DNA of 64,000 nt from Lepidodermella squamata (GCA_047495785.1 JBLDXI010000007.1:372001-436000); one strand, 5' to 3'; shown: positions 47,276-64,000, counted from the stretch's first letter. Numbers and translations: made by a program. Notes: generated from the sequence alone by a model not told the origin.

Positions 47276-47687
47276 TTTATTCTCTGTTCGTTGATTTTTA
47301 TTCAACTATTAAAACTCTATTAAATAAACAAATTTAATGCATCAGAATGGATAGTGAAAGATCGAAAAAAATCGAGGTTATTCCGACTTATTCTCAATGC
47401 TCTCGAGGCATAACAGCGTGAAGTGCCACTTTATACTGTTGATTGTTACACACATGCACCTATTAGTCGTTATCCCAAATCAATTTCGAAGGAATATCAT
47501 TGGAATTAGTGGGTGGTCGATACTGATATTATTTTCTCGTGAATTCAGCTTTGTCAAAGCGTGAAAGGGAAATGACCTTATACAGACGTAGAAAACATCA
47601 TTGAAGATAAAACTCGAAATGAAAGCATGTCAGGTATGCAGTAGATTCTACACGCAAAGAAGGGTTAATGTTGGGGAAGCTGAAATA
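47276..47687. promoter_or_regulatory. Divergent spacer
   Basis: About 400 bp between the RBBP6-like gene (-) and a possible small secreted gene (+). Any shared promoter lies here; no clear element is visible. Confidence 0.3.
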
Positions 47688-48282
47688 ATGCATAGAACAC
47701 ACAGAATACTGTACTGCACTATAGCAGCTTTTTCATTTTTAGCGATTTTGCAAGCTCAAGATTCGGCTGCGAACGGATTGAGGAAAGCTGAATACCTATC
47801 GCAGGTTTGATGATGCCTGGAAATAGGCCCAAGTGTCTCTTTTTACTTATCATCCAAAAGCCATCTCCGGTCAAGCTACTCCTCGAGAGAACATGATGAA
47901 TTTCATCATAGAAATTGATGGTAGTTTACTGCCTTTGAATTCTTGAAATTCTTGGGATTTATTGCCTTTGGAAGCCATACTTTACGATGTTCTTGCGAAA
48001 CATATTTGACTTATGTCGTAATTCTGGGACTGAAATGCGTTTTCGCAAACCAGATTCGCCCGAAGCGCGGTGATGGCTTTCAAACTACTCCCATTGTTTG
48101 GAGAATCTGTTTCTGGAATCAAGAGCTGCGGTCACCTGTGAAGTTCATGGGGTAACTCAGCCGATTTTCACGTTCAAATTCGTCGTGAAATTGACGAAAA
48201 ACGGCACTGACCAAGTAAATGCCCAACACAACGTCATTCGAATGGCCATAGCGTGATATTATACGCAAACGATCACTCAAAG
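47688..48282 (+). CDS. Possible small secreted protein (tentative)
   Basis: An ATG at 47688 begins a good signal peptide (ILYCTIAAFSFLAILQAQ). The sequence AEYLSQ is followed by a GT and, at about 47830, an AATAG acceptor that would continue with AQVSLFTYHPKAISGQ and ENMMNFIIEIDG. A third piece near 48130-48250 reads AAVTCEVHGVTQP followed by FKFVVKLTKNGTDQVN, a beta-rich sequence with one cysteine and an N-glycosylation site, stopping at 48250-48290. How these pieces join is not settled. The pattern fits a small immunoglobulin- or ML-domain-like extracellular protein, but this is weak. Confidence 0.3.
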
Positions 48283-48692
48283 GTGATGTTTCATTGAATT
48301 TTATTTCGCGCATTCGATCGGTTCTTTTGACTCAGTGTAAGCGGCTACAACAATCCGGCATGTTCTCAAACTTCGGGAAATGTATAAAATTCTCAATAAT
48401 AAGCACTTTTATAGGATTCACATTCTGTCATAAGATTTCAGCCAGGATAAAACCAAAAGACAGCGGCGTGGTCAAGAAAAAAATCGCATAATAATAATAC
48501 TACACCATAATAATAATAGTATTTACATGTGAAGAAAAAACAAACACACCTCCACATGACAGGTACAAGAGGCTACGTGATTTTCTGGCCCAGCACGGCG
48601 GAAGAAGAACAAGAAAATAAAATAACCGGTGATAATGTCAGAAATTTATACGCCGCTGTAGATCATCAATAGAGTTTGTTACCTAGGTAATA

Positions 48693-50893
48693 TCACCGAT
48701 TGAGGCGGTAGCGCGCTACTAAACAATAAACTCCCCACATAGAAAGCACACTCGTCAAGGCAATAGAGGGTAACAACGCGTCGGACAACTCAGGCATTTG
48801 GTACAAAAAAGCCATAGGCATCAGAAACGCAGCTGATAAATCGCTGTTGTCGATGGGCGTTGTTGTCGAAGGTTGTTTAACGGCACAATGATCTTGCTTC
48901 TGATGAATCAGCGACTGCGCTAAATGCTGCGTAACATCGTCGATGTGGTACATTTTATACGCGTGAAACACGTCGTCTTCGTCGTCGTTGGTCTCCTTAA
49001 TCGTTAAGGCGACAGGTTTGCCGTTAACAATCACCTGCAGCCGGTATTCTTCATTGGGTGACATTTCCGATTGACAGTTATACTGTTTTTTAAATAAAAA
49101 AAATCCATCTTAATATTTTTTAGAACGCTTTATTTATTTTAGAATTACAAAATTTCAACCCTAGGTATACACATATCTTTTCATCAAATTTGAGCTGAAA
49201 TCATAAAGGAATCTTGGCTTATAAATACGGTAGTTGGTTCGATATTCGCAGTAATTTTTCCACTTGAAAACGGTATTTGGTGAAGTGCTAAAGCTCAAAA
49301 ATCAAACTTCGCTAAAACCCAAAACTCATCTCAAACCTCAACCCAGCCCTAACCCTAACCCTAACCCTAACCCTAACGATTTATCAGTTTTTGATAAAAA
49401 TCACAATTTTATGTATGAAATATGTATGAAAGAGCAGTTATTATACTATTTTTAGAAAAAATCCAACTTAATATTTTATATTTTTCCGAATTTTTTCAAT
49501 GACTCACCATTAAAAATGCGATGTTCGCTGCAAAGGGTACGACTCGGGAAGATCGGAAATGTCGATTATCGATATGTCGATGCGCCGTGTCTACGGTTAA
49601 ATGATCATCGTCGCGGAAAAGTCCAAAACTAGCTATCACGGGTAGAATTGTTTCAGCATGTGCAAAGCTAAAAATCGCATGGGGTTGACTGTACAAAAAA
49701 TTCGTAAATAATTGCCGAAAATGTCTAAAAATTTCTCACGATTTAGGATCAGCAGTAACGTTGTGAAATCGGCCGACCATTTCGGCGAGCAGTGGGTAAC
49801 TCATTTCGTAATTAATCGCAAAGCCGTACAACTTTTGCCAGTACTCCTCGACATCGTCCAAAAACTCCAAAAATTTCAAATCATTCTCGTGTTCAAGCAA
49901 CGGCCGCAAATGCGAATGCATGAACTCGGCCATTTCGATACCAGTAACTTTCCATATAGCCAATAATTCTTCAAAAGACAGTGTATCAGGCGGTAGATTC
50001 AGCCGTTTATGCCACGCTGAAATCCATTCAGTTGCTAGGGTTGATCGTTTCATACGCTCAAATTCAGCCTTAGAGCTCGGATTGTCATCGACCTCGTCAA
50101 TATACTTCTGACACGTGTCGAAAAATCGAGTCAAGGTGTCATTAATTTCGATTTGATCGTTCATTTTAACAGCGTGCGGGTTATCCTTCGCTAGATCCGC
50201 CTTAATTTGATCGATAAAAGCCTGGCCGCTTTTAACGCAACGGCTCGATGATGACGATCGAAATTCGAGGTGAAACGGCGCTCGATCCGGGTTGACGACA
50301 AGCGAACTTCGGAAAAGTCGGCCGAAATTTTTGCCTAGAAACGCCATTTCTTTGAGGCCGTTCGATAAAATTTCCTTCTCGAGCGAAAACCGCGACTGCC
50401 AGGCTGAAATCGATGTCTTCACGTGGTCATGTTCGATTCGATCGAGGTGGCCCTTCAACCGGTCGAGGGCTCTTCGAACTTTCACTAGATCTTTGTCGGA
50501 TGGAGCTCGAGTTCCGTGGCGGATTATCGCGTTAACGTGGACCAGCGAGCATTTTGTGAGACCTTCCGCCACTGTCGGCACGAGACTATGCCAATCTACG
50601 AGAAAATCGTGGACCGAAGCAGCTACCGGGGCGTGGTGATCGTGCGCCCCGACTAAATAGGGTGTCTTACTGCCGTAGAAGCTAAACTGCCCGACCGAGG
50701 TCGAATGGCGCGGGACTGTGTTAAAATGCTCAATAGGCTGGTAATGCCGGTTGTCAGAGGAGGATTGCCGCACAAACAAGGAGCTGAGAATTGCAGGAAT
50801 GACGTTAGCGACGGCTAGGACTTGCCGCCTGGGTTGCAGGAGAATCATGTGAAAGGGTTGAGAGTGGAAAAAATTGATCGATCTAGTTATCAT
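48693..50893 (-). CDS. MINPP1-like histidine phosphatase, copy B (membrane-anchored)
   Basis: Exons 50893-49740, 49688-49508 and 49082-48693 give 574 aa (human MINPP1 487). The family removes phosphates from inositol hexakisphosphate and 2,3-BPG in the ER or extracellular space. The catalytic histidine motif IRHGTRAPS and the distal FAHAETILPVIA (HAE proton donor motif) are both present, as are FRSSRVVPFAANIAFLMYNC and YRLQVIVNGKPV at the end of the catalytic domain. A C-terminal extension of about 95 residues ends in a hydrophobic helix (SIALTSVLSMWGVYCLVA) and basic residues, suggesting a type I anchor; the human protein instead ends in an ER retention signal. The last intron holds the TTAGGG array. 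Copy A ends only 103 bp upstream of this start. Confidence 0.85.
49347..49376 (-). repeat. Interstitial telomeric array, (TTAGGG)5
   Basis: Five perfect CCCTAA copies on the plus strand (TTAGGG on the minus strand), inside the last intron (49507-49083) of the MINPP1-like copy B. The flanks are C/A-rich and slightly similar (CAACCCAGCCCTAACCC). Confidence 0.9.
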
Positions 50894-50995
50894 TCAGAGA
50901 ATGCCACCTGCAAATGGTGACGAATTTTAAGACGGCGCTCCTCAATCCCAATCTTAGCTATCTCAAAAAACCTAATTAAAAAAATTGAAAAATCA

Positions 50996-52322
50996 TCAAA
51001 ATTCATTTTTAGAAAAGCAAATTTTTTCAAAATTGCAATGCGATAAAAACCGGTAGTAAGTTGAAAGAGATCGGAGTGAGCATAAATTAGACGTGGAACA
51101 AGGGCCATTTAGGCGCACAGGCACGCCGTTGACCAAGACTTGCACCTGGAATCGATCGCCCTCTTGGCAATCGTATAACATAAACGCGATGTTACCAGCA
51201 AACGGGGAGATTGTTGAGACTCTGAATTTCCTCTCGTGAATATAGTGCGATGCTGTTTTCACATTCAACGGATGGTCATCTTTGAAAAGACCAAACGACG
51301 CAATAACTGGCAGTAAAGTTTCAGCGTGGCCAAAGTAAAAAAATGCCATATTCTGCGAGGTTGAGTTAGGCAACGTGGCCGATTCCATAAGTTGGAAAAT
51401 TTCTTTCAGTAACGGACAGGCGCATTTCGAATCGATAGGGTAGCCATAAGCCCGGATCCAATACGCGTCGATATCGTCCAAAAAATCAAACGCAGCCAAA
51501 TCGGATTTCTCGAATATCAAAGGTAGAGGCGATGCAAGGCCAGCTGCGATTTCTATTCCAGCAACTTCGTAAATGTTTTGAAGTTCGTGACCTTTCAGCT
51601 TGATTTCATTCAAATTAAGCCGTCTATGAATTTCTGGTATGATCCCTTGAATATAACTGGACTTTCGGAATTCGAATTCATTTTTAGCGGCGGAAATGTT
51701 AGACGCAACTTCCTTAACGAATCGCGGGCATGAGTCGAAAAATCGCAACAATGTCTCGTTGATTTTGATCGATTTAGAAACTGGAAATTTAGTGCTGAGA
51801 GATTCTCGAAAAATCTCGCAACTTTTCAAACAACGGCCGACGGATGACGATTTAAATTTGATGTGCGGATTCCTAAAATCTGAGATTTCCTATAAATTTG
51901 AATTTCGACTCTAAAAATCTTAACCTACCACTTTCCTCAAAGAGACGAGCAAATTCCTGTCCTAAAAAAGTTTGCTCGATGATGCCTTGATCCAGCAAGG
52001 CTTGATCGCCCGAAAATTGAGGCACCCATTCGAGAATGGGGCGATATTTCGGCGGGATTGCATCAGGATATAGATGGGATAATTTTCTCAGCCGTTTGAT
52101 GAATTTCTCAACGGCATGCATTTGCAGTTTGTTGGGGGATCTCGTGCCGTGACGAATCAGCGCATTGACTTGAACCAGCCTACAAACTTGCTTATCAGGT
52201 ATCACTTGCTTCCAGTCAGTCGGTGTAAGGTTGTAGGGCGTTTTCGATGAAAATAAGCTGCCTTGAGGAGGATAGCCGTATGCAACCATCAAAATCAGAA
52301 AATAAATAAAAACGCGCTTCAT
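50996..52322 (-). CDS. MINPP1-like histidine phosphatase, copy A (secreted)
   Basis: Exons 52322-51929 and 51879-50996 give 425 aa. An N-terminal signal peptide (VFIYFLILMVAYGYP) precedes the catalytic domain with IRHGTRSPN, the central NIYEVAGIEIAAG, and FYFGHAETLLPVIASFGLF (HAE motif). The end of the domain reads FQVQVLVNGVPV, like copy B. After that it has a different short basic tail (RFLSHCNFEKICFSKNEF) and no membrane helix, so it should be secreted or luminal. The intron acceptor at 51880-51882 was chosen because a nearer AG gives the wrong frame. Copies A and B are head-to-tail, 103 bp apart, which suggests a tandem duplication and maybe joint transcription. Confidence 0.83.
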
Positions 52323-53031
52323 TATCTTAAATTTCTAAAATGAGAGAAAAACAAGATTTTAAACGCGCTGTTTTATTCGCAGATATATTTATATATAGAA
52401 CATTTTCAAGTTTTAATTATACCAAGGCAGAATGCCGAAATTATACAAGAAAACCATAAGCGGGTTCAACTTCATTTGTTTTATTGTACTGAAAATTTCT
52501 CGCCGATCTAAACTCCTCACCTGTTGCAGCCGATTAAGCTGTTTACATATCGCTGCTAATAGAAAAATTTCACGGTAAACGATCAAATCCAACTAGCAAA
52601 TGTTGATTCGACTTTGTTTTTCTCTGCCCGCCCGCCACCTTGCGAATCCAACTCGCAGCTACTTCGCGACTCCGACCGCGTCGTGGTTAGTAAATAGAAC
52701 AATAACAACGATTCCTCTGCGATTTTTTTAGTTCTTCTTCATCATCATCGAGAAATAGTTTCGAAACTTCGAAACAATATCAAAGTTTGTTTTCAAAATT
52801 ATAGACGACAGTGGTAAAGTATATGAATTTCCGGTATCGAGTTAAATATTTACAGCGGCAGCTGACATAACGACGTAAACTTGCGACAGCTTTTTCAATC
52901 AACAGTGTATATATATAGATTTTTTATGTATATATAAGTCACAACGATTTTTTCCATCAAAAAAGAAAGATAAACCGGCTATATAAAAGCTTGAAAGTGT
53001 TCAACATATTTTCTCAGGTGGTTGAAATCGA
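52323..53031. other. Spacer between RBBP6 3' end and phosphatase copy A
   Basis: About 700 bp, AT-rich, with TATATATA words near 52905-52935. It must contain the RBBP6 3' UTR and the copy A promoter. No coding sequence. Confidence 0.45.
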
Positions 53032-56000
53032 TCAGTATTTTCGACGACCACCCCCAGCACCTCCACTTTGTTGCCCGGCATAGCCACGCTGGCGAGACGG
53101 GGACGAAGAAGACGCCACACGCAGCGACGCATAAGCAGGAACGACGTATGACTCCAAAGACCGGTCCTAGAATAAAAAAATTGAAATTATCGGAGATTTA
53201 AGGGAGAATTTCGGCGATTACCTTTTCTCGACTTGAGGCGAACTTGTCACGTGAGCGGCTTCGGCTCCGATTTTCATTGCGATCACGGCTCGCGGCGTAT
53301 CGGTCCCGAGATCGGCTACGGCTGCGATCACGACTCGACGACCTCTTCGACGCATGTTTCACAGGTGACGGAGAGCGGCTTTCACGGGAGTAGCGATCAC
53401 GTGACCGGCTTCGACTACGCGACACGCTGCGATCGTCATTACGATCTCGGCTCGAGAACTTCTTAGCGGGAGATGCAGCCTTAGTGGCCGGCGCCTCCTT
53501 AACAGGCTCAACGGTTGAAGTCGGCTGAGTTTTCGCCGCCTCGGCCGCTTCTTTCTGCTGTTTTTTCAGCAATTTCCGGGCTTTTTTCTCCGCTTTCTCA
53601 CGACGACGTGCCTCTTTCGCCTCTTTCTTCGCCTTTTTCGCCTCGCGTCGCTTTTGCTTCTCCTCCTCGGTTTCCGCGGGCTCGCCGTTGGCTGGAGACT
53701 TTTCCTTCTCCTTCTTTTTCTTCTTTTTCTCAGATTTATCAGCGTCGGTATCCTCGGCCTCGTTTTTCTCTTTTTTATGCTTTTTCTCCTTTTTGGCCTT
53801 TTTCTTCGCTTTTTTCTCCGCGTCGTCCTCTTCGCCGTTTTCAGTCGAAGTTGACCGCTTTTTCTTCTTCTTCTCGCCTTTAGCTGACTCGGTTTCCATA
53901 GCATCCACATTTTTAGCACTACTGCTGACTTCATCGACTACAACTAGATTCTCGAGCAGATGCTTGTTCTCTGAAACCGTGCTCGTAACTGGCTCTTCCG
54001 CTTTCTTGTCACCCGAATCGCCCGACGATTTCTCAGACTTACTAGCACGCTCTCTCGACGGGCTCTTCTCCTTAGTGGGTGATGATTTCTCCGCGCCGGC
54101 TAACAGAGCATCAATGTAAGGCTGATAGGCTGTTCTGTAGAGTTTTTCAACACTTTCACCGTGCATGGCGCGCACCTTCTCGAACCACTCATCCATCATT
54201 TTCTCGCATTCACGCTTCGACATTTTGCCGAGAGCGCCAGGCTGTAAGTTTCCGGTTGGCGCGTTCAAACCAGCGGCTTTCAGGGCATTCAGTGCGTTCG
54301 AAAGAGCGGCGCTTTGTTTCTGCGAGGACGAGTGTTTGCTGGACTTATCGACTTTAGGCGAGTCGCGGCCCCGGTGGCGGTCTCGGTCAGACCGGCCACT
54401 GCCACGAGGCGGCGTCCGGCTTCGACTACGGCGATCTTTCTTATCGCTTTTACGAACCGGGCTTCGAGTCCGTGATCGCGATCGAGAGCGATGCCGGCTG
54501 CGGCTGCGGCGGCGAGGCGATCGGCTCCGAGATCGGCGCCTCGGCCGTTGGTGGTCGAACTGGCGGCGAGGGAAGACGTCGCGTTTCAGGAATCGCTCGA
54601 TCGCAGCCATATCAGCCGCCCCGGCACCCGACCCGCCCGCTCCGGCGCCGGCCAGGAAACTCAACTGCTCGGCGAACGACTGAGGCGCAGGGCGGTTCAT
54701 GAACGGCGCGGCCGCAGCGGCTGCACGAACCGCAAGACCGCTGACCAGGGCTGACGGGTGTTGAGCTTGGGCGAGATTCGACATGAAAGCCTGGTTATTC
54801 ATTGAAAGACCCGCGTTGTTCTCCTCGCCATGTGAATCGGCCGATTCAGCGGTCGATTGTCCGCTGGCAGCTTGTTGCTGCTGGTTGAGTTGCTCCTGGA
54901 ATTGGCGAATTTGCGTCTCGAGAAACTGCTGTTGTTGCTGCTCGTTAAACTGATGCTGCGCCATGATAGGCCGAAGTTGAGCGATAAAGGCCTGCATCAA
55001 GGCGAGCTGCGTCGGGTTTGTGAATGCAGCTTGTGGGAACATCGATTGCGGTGTTGGGAACTGCATTTGGTTCATGAAAGGCGGGCGCATCATGAAATTA
55101 CCCCTATAAAACAGAAAAATTTTATCAAAATTAATTTCCTAGAATTTCATGTTACTAACCCATATGGCTGCATTTGAGGCATCATCATGATGGTAATGCC
55201 GCCTTGGCCTTGACCTTGCTGGTTCTGCATTTGATATTGCGACTGGTCCGGCGTGTTCTGATTCATAGCCGGTGACGGTTGACGAGGAGGCGCCGCAGCA
55301 GGTTCGAGTTTGGGTGATCGCGATCTCTCTGCCTCCGCGCTGGAAACTGCAGGTTCTGGTGCAGCGGCGGCGGCTGGCTGAGTTTTCTGAAGTTGCTTCA
55401 ACGGGGTGTAGTTATTTTCATTGGCGAAGCTTCGGACGAAATTGCGAATGTTTAGATTGGGCACAAGGCTGGCCGGAGCACACGGTTTCTGGCATTTAGG
55501 ACATAAATGTTCCTCAGAACTTAGTAGAGCGTCTCGGATACCTGACACATTAAATCAATTAAATCATAGAATTTTGCGAATTTTTTCAGTAATTTACATT
55601 CGTCGCAAAATGATTCATTGCAACAGAGGGTTAGCACGGCATCTCGAAGCAGATCATTGCACAGACCACATTTCAGTTCTGGAGGGACGGTAACCGGTTC
55701 ACGTTGTGCGGAAGCCGCGGCTTTCGCATCTGCGGGTTGGTGGCGACGCTGAGCTTCATTATGGACTCGCCTAATATTCGCGAAAAATTAAGTTACATTT
55801 CCAGTATTAATCATCGAATAACTTACGCGTCAATTTTAGGAACAGCATACTGTCCAGATTTTGTCATAACTGTGCCTTTATAATGAGGCCCATCAACAGG
55901 CATCAGTTCTGAATTGGGAATGCCAGTCGCTTTCTTGATTAATCGGATGTCGTTCAGCTGAATGTCTCCGAAATCCTGCTGTAATTTGTTAATTTATGAA

Positions 56001-57879
56001 ATCATTTTACACACTGAAATCAGTTAAGCAATCAAACCTTAGCAGGTTTTCCTGGCAAGCCACTCAAACAATCAGCCGATAAATGACCGGGTTTTCCACA
56101 TCTGAAACAATATTGCTGCTGATGGCCGTGGTGGCCGGGGAACCGTGGCCTGGGCCTAGTACACGAAATCGTTGTAAAAAGATTGACATCACGCGATAAG
56201 GGCAAAGCCTACATATTCATATATTTCGAAGGATCAAGATCCTTTTGAGATTGAGCAATCGCCGCGAAAATGTTTTGAGCTTCCGAGGCTTCGGCTGCTT
56301 TTGCCTTTGCGGCAGCATCCGCTGCATCTTGTGCCTTGAGTTAATAAAACAACGCTGCAGTGGACAAAAAATGAAGGTTGGGCAGAAACACACTTTTTTC
56401 TTCTCGTATTCATCCGGATCTGGAGGGACAAGCTGTTTCAAGAGAATAGGAAGAAGTTATTTTAACTCATAAGGGTTTAAAAGAAGCGACAATTCAATAA
56501 CAAGAACTAGACGAGGCTACCTGGACCGACTCCGCGCGAAGAGGGTCGAAAGGCTATTAAGACTTTAAACATGAAATTATAATGACGCTGAGTGGTCATT
56601 GCAGACGAATGGCTATCGATGATATCTTATAAGACGCAATTTACTGCTAGCAAAATTGCAAATAGAATAAGCTAGTGAAAAAATAGGACCATCGATTTAT
56701 CCGAAGATTTCACCGCCTTTCGCGCTCCGTAAAATAAGCCAATTAAGTTGGAGCACGAATTATCTAGACTTAAACCCCACATTATGTCCCGACTAAAGCT
56801 AAAAGAGAATTCGAATGTAGCAGCGGCATACTTCACAGCATAAATTTTAACTTGACAGGAATTTCGATATCGGTAACCTGGCCCCATTCCCGAACTTGTA
56901 AATGAACGCGAAAAACGAACAATTATGTGACCCAAAACCGTTTGTTATTTTCTTTCGCAAATTATTTCGTGCATCAAGATATTTTCATTGTAAGCCGTGT
57001 ATCAAATATAGCAGAACAAGGAAATAAGCTTTTATTTTAGAGATAACAATAGTGGGAGTATCACATGAATATTATGAAAGCACTCAAGAAATAATTAAAT
57101 TGTCCTTTTGAGCAATTCACAGTTTGTGAATGCTGACAAATCGCCAGCATTTGACGCCAGCTTGTCTTTGAAGTCGAACAAGAACTTCCAGCTTCTGAGC
57201 GAAAATGCTCTCCGGCGATATCAGGTCATCTCGAACCCTCGACTGGTTCTCAGCAGGACCGGGGGCAACAGTATAAGAGTGAGTTTTCGCATCACAATTG
57301 CACGCGCACATCATATCATTTTATAATACGGTTATTTATTTCCTCGGCGCAAACTGTTTTATTGAGCGCCATGAAACAGAAGCAAGATAGATTTAGCACG
57401 CATTAAGTATAACTATCGATATCGAAATTGACATTCGGATGTCAACTGACAGCGATCACAAAATGAAGAAAAAATTACCAATTTGTGGGCCTCCTGCTGA
57501 CCAGGTTCCCTATAAATATGAAGAATTACGGCATGAATTTTCAAATGACCAATTTCCACTTACAAAGCGCGAATGTTGCCGACGACTCGCCGAGATACTA
57601 CCACTTTCTTGAGTTTTGGAATCAAGTCCTCATCGCGGTATTCTAAGAAAATCCAGCGTATAACATTTCAGTGCATTAAATAAATGTCAGCATACCTTTC
57701 CCGCTTTGCTCATCTTCGACCATAAGTTCGACTTCATTTGAAAGACCCATTTTCTTCTTGGTCATAATTGCCTTCTTCAGCTCAGCGGTTGAGATGTTTA
57801 GACCTTCAAAGCTGACAGTATCGTAGGCAGGGAGCTTAGTCCCTTTGATTTTGTAAAATATATAAGACAACGAAGACAT
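53032..57879 (-). CDS. RBBP6: RBBP6 / PACT-type E3 ubiquitin ligase
   Basis: Eleven exons: 57879-57696, 57642-57564, 57509-57479, 56432-56394, 56334-56213, 56155-56038, 55978-55827, 55770-55598, 55541-55160, 55103-53222 and 53166-53032, together 1098 aa (human 1792). Order: DWNN ubiquitin-like domain (ends LKKVVVSRRVVGNI), CCHC zinc knuckle CFRCGKPGHLSADC, GIPNSELMPVDGPHYKGTV, RING (CGLCNDLLRDAVLTLCC, FCDECIRDAL, CPKCQKP), Pro/Gln/Met-rich region, RS-rich blocks, and a long KKKKK/KEKK basic part with SRSRSRDR repeats. In animals it binds p53, Rb and the 3' processing machinery. The small 31-nt third exon was found because it repairs the frame between DWNN and LVPPDP. Diverges from Mi-2 at 59068. 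Confidence 0.92.
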
Positions 57880-59067
57880 CTAAACGAACCCAGTAATTAT
57901 AGTATAGTACTCTTATACAGCATTCATGAAATCAAAGATTACAGAAAAGCGGTCAGTTGCCAGATAATAAACTACAATCTGATACCTATCCACTTTTCGA
58001 TTCATTGAATGCGCGAAGTCGACGACCTAATATGCTAACATTAACCCAACGCAAGCAAAATGTATATTAAATATTCCCAATAAACATGAATAAAAAATTT
58101 ATATCACAAATTTTCAAAGGTCAACTAAGAACATCAGTGAAAACAAGTGAAAATGTAGCAATTCTGTGAAGATTGGGCATAAAAAATCCGGATAGAAAGA
58201 GCGTGGAGCGCAGATTTCAAGGGTGTTATGGACGCAGAGATATCAGTGAGAAATCAAGATAAACATGAAAAAATAACTTGTGTCGTAGCGGAAGGCAGAA
58301 GAGTAAATGTAACGTGAAACATGAATCACCATCACCAAAAACTTAACAACTTGGAAAGTGCAAAGGGTGAAATGACGCGTGATTTTTGGCAAAAACACGA
58401 TAACAAATAAATTTTGATCTTGACGTATAAATTATAATTATCAGCATTATTTAGTTTAAAATACTTTCTCCGCATTTTGATAATTTTTATAATCTATTAC
58501 ATAACATGTCCCCCTTTTTGTGGCTCCTCCTCTGTTCCGCCTTTTGCCGGTTTGTTGGCCTTGGTCGCTTTAGTCGACGGACGACTGAGCGAAGTTGTTG
58601 TTGCTGTTGAAGTGTGGAGAGTGAGGAGAGTCAGCTTCTGCTTTCAGCTTTCATTCCCGGATTACACATTTTAGCGGGATTCAGGCGACTATTGCGATCT
58701 GCGACTATTGAATTCGTTTTCTCTGCTGGAATCGGGTGGGAAGTGGGCATACTGGGCACTCAGCATCTCTTTCCTCCTTCGATTAGTTGTCATGTCATCA
58801 ATTACCTCGAACATGTCTATGTGGGTTGAGGTTGAAGAGAACCAGCTATTTAGGGATTTCTTTACCATAAGACTCGAAATGTTACTCCTAAGTGACAATG
58901 CTCATTTGTTTTTTTTACCCGCGTATCATTCTTTGTTCCATCCATTTAGAGATCATATTAATTCTTTGCTACTGCATTCATCGCCAATTCAATATTTTTA
59001 ATCCGACCGACCGGTAAGAATCGGTGATTATTAAAGTATTTGAGGATCATCTTTCGCAATATTATAG
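57880..59067. promoter_or_regulatory. Divergent RBBP6 / Mi-2 promoter region
   Basis: About 1.2 kb between two divergent nuclear-regulator genes. ORFs at 58477-58674, 58614-58829 and 58708-59001 overlap in frame-shifted ways and show no domain; they may be 5' UTR of Mi-2. A TATAG lies directly before the Mi-2 ATG and could be a 3' splice acceptor. Confidence 0.4.

Positions 59068-64000
<4,933 letters not shown>

Noticed and set aside
53233-54754. Several long plus-strand ORFs opposite RBBP6
   Set aside because: They are antisense shadows of the low-complexity RS/KKE-rich last large exon of RBBP6.
57117-57326. ORFs on both strands inside the long RBBP6 intron
   Set aside because: A real 31-nt exon at 57479-57509 explains the phase between the DWNN and LVPPDP exons; no extra exon is needed here.

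Overview
The window is nuclear DNA from a small-genome invertebrate animal. Most genes are built from exons split by 45-80 nt GT...AG introns whose 3' ends are AT/pyrimidine-rich (TTTCAG, TTTTAG). Intergenic gaps are often only 100-500 bp, and every conserved protein is animal-like (Mi-2/CHD4, Pellino, RBBP6, BTAF1, TELO2, Aurora). The phylum is not fixed by the sequence. A uroporphyrinogen-III synthase argues against a typical nematode, because nematodes lack the haem pathway. An STN1 homologue and a (TTAGGG)5 run in an intron suggest ordinary TTAGGG-type telomeres. Same-strand chains of close genes with an AG acceptor shortly before many ATGs would fit a lineage with spliced-leader trans-splicing and operons (for example a flatworm or another compact spiralian), but this is inference.

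Layout. 0-3 kb: remnant terminal exons and a full gene for a two-domain Kunitz-like protein. 3.7-5.1 kb (-): UROS. 6.4-8.5 kb (-): gamma-glutamyltransferase. 9.6-11.7 kb (+): GINS1/PSF1 and an Aurora kinase. 12.4-13.3 kb (+): an orphan one-pass membrane protein. 13.3-15.8 kb: gene-poor. 15.8-37.9 kb: an unbroken plus-strand chain of STN1, guanylate kinase, PHF5A, UQCR10/QCR9, TELO2, MFSD1, BTAF1, an unrecognised protein with six tandem membrane hairpins, a small secreted protein, and a TIR-ankyrin protein. 38-42.6 kb: a repeat zone with broken non-LTR retrotransposon pieces and diverged duplications. 42.8-57.9 kb: mainly a minus-strand block of Pellino, a short RBBP6-like DWNN-RING protein, two tandem MINPP1-like phosphatases and full-length RBBP6. 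59.1 kb to the end (+): Mi-2/CHD4, cut by the window edge.

Functional links. Several genes serve chromosome and telomere biology (STN1, TELO2, GINS1, Aurora, BTAF1, Mi-2), but most of this is probably ordinary housekeeping linkage. TIR-ankyrin and Pellino both point to innate immune signalling and lie about 5 kb apart. The most unusual items are the six-hairpin membrane protein at 32.5-34.5 kb, the TIR-ankyrin fusion with a conserved candidate NADase glutamate, and the local expansion of RBBP6: one full copy, one short copy lacking the zinc knuckle and RS tail, and a third copy reduced to its C-terminus next to a retroelement. Exon joins were worked out by hand; all multi-exon models given as complete sum to a multiple of three.
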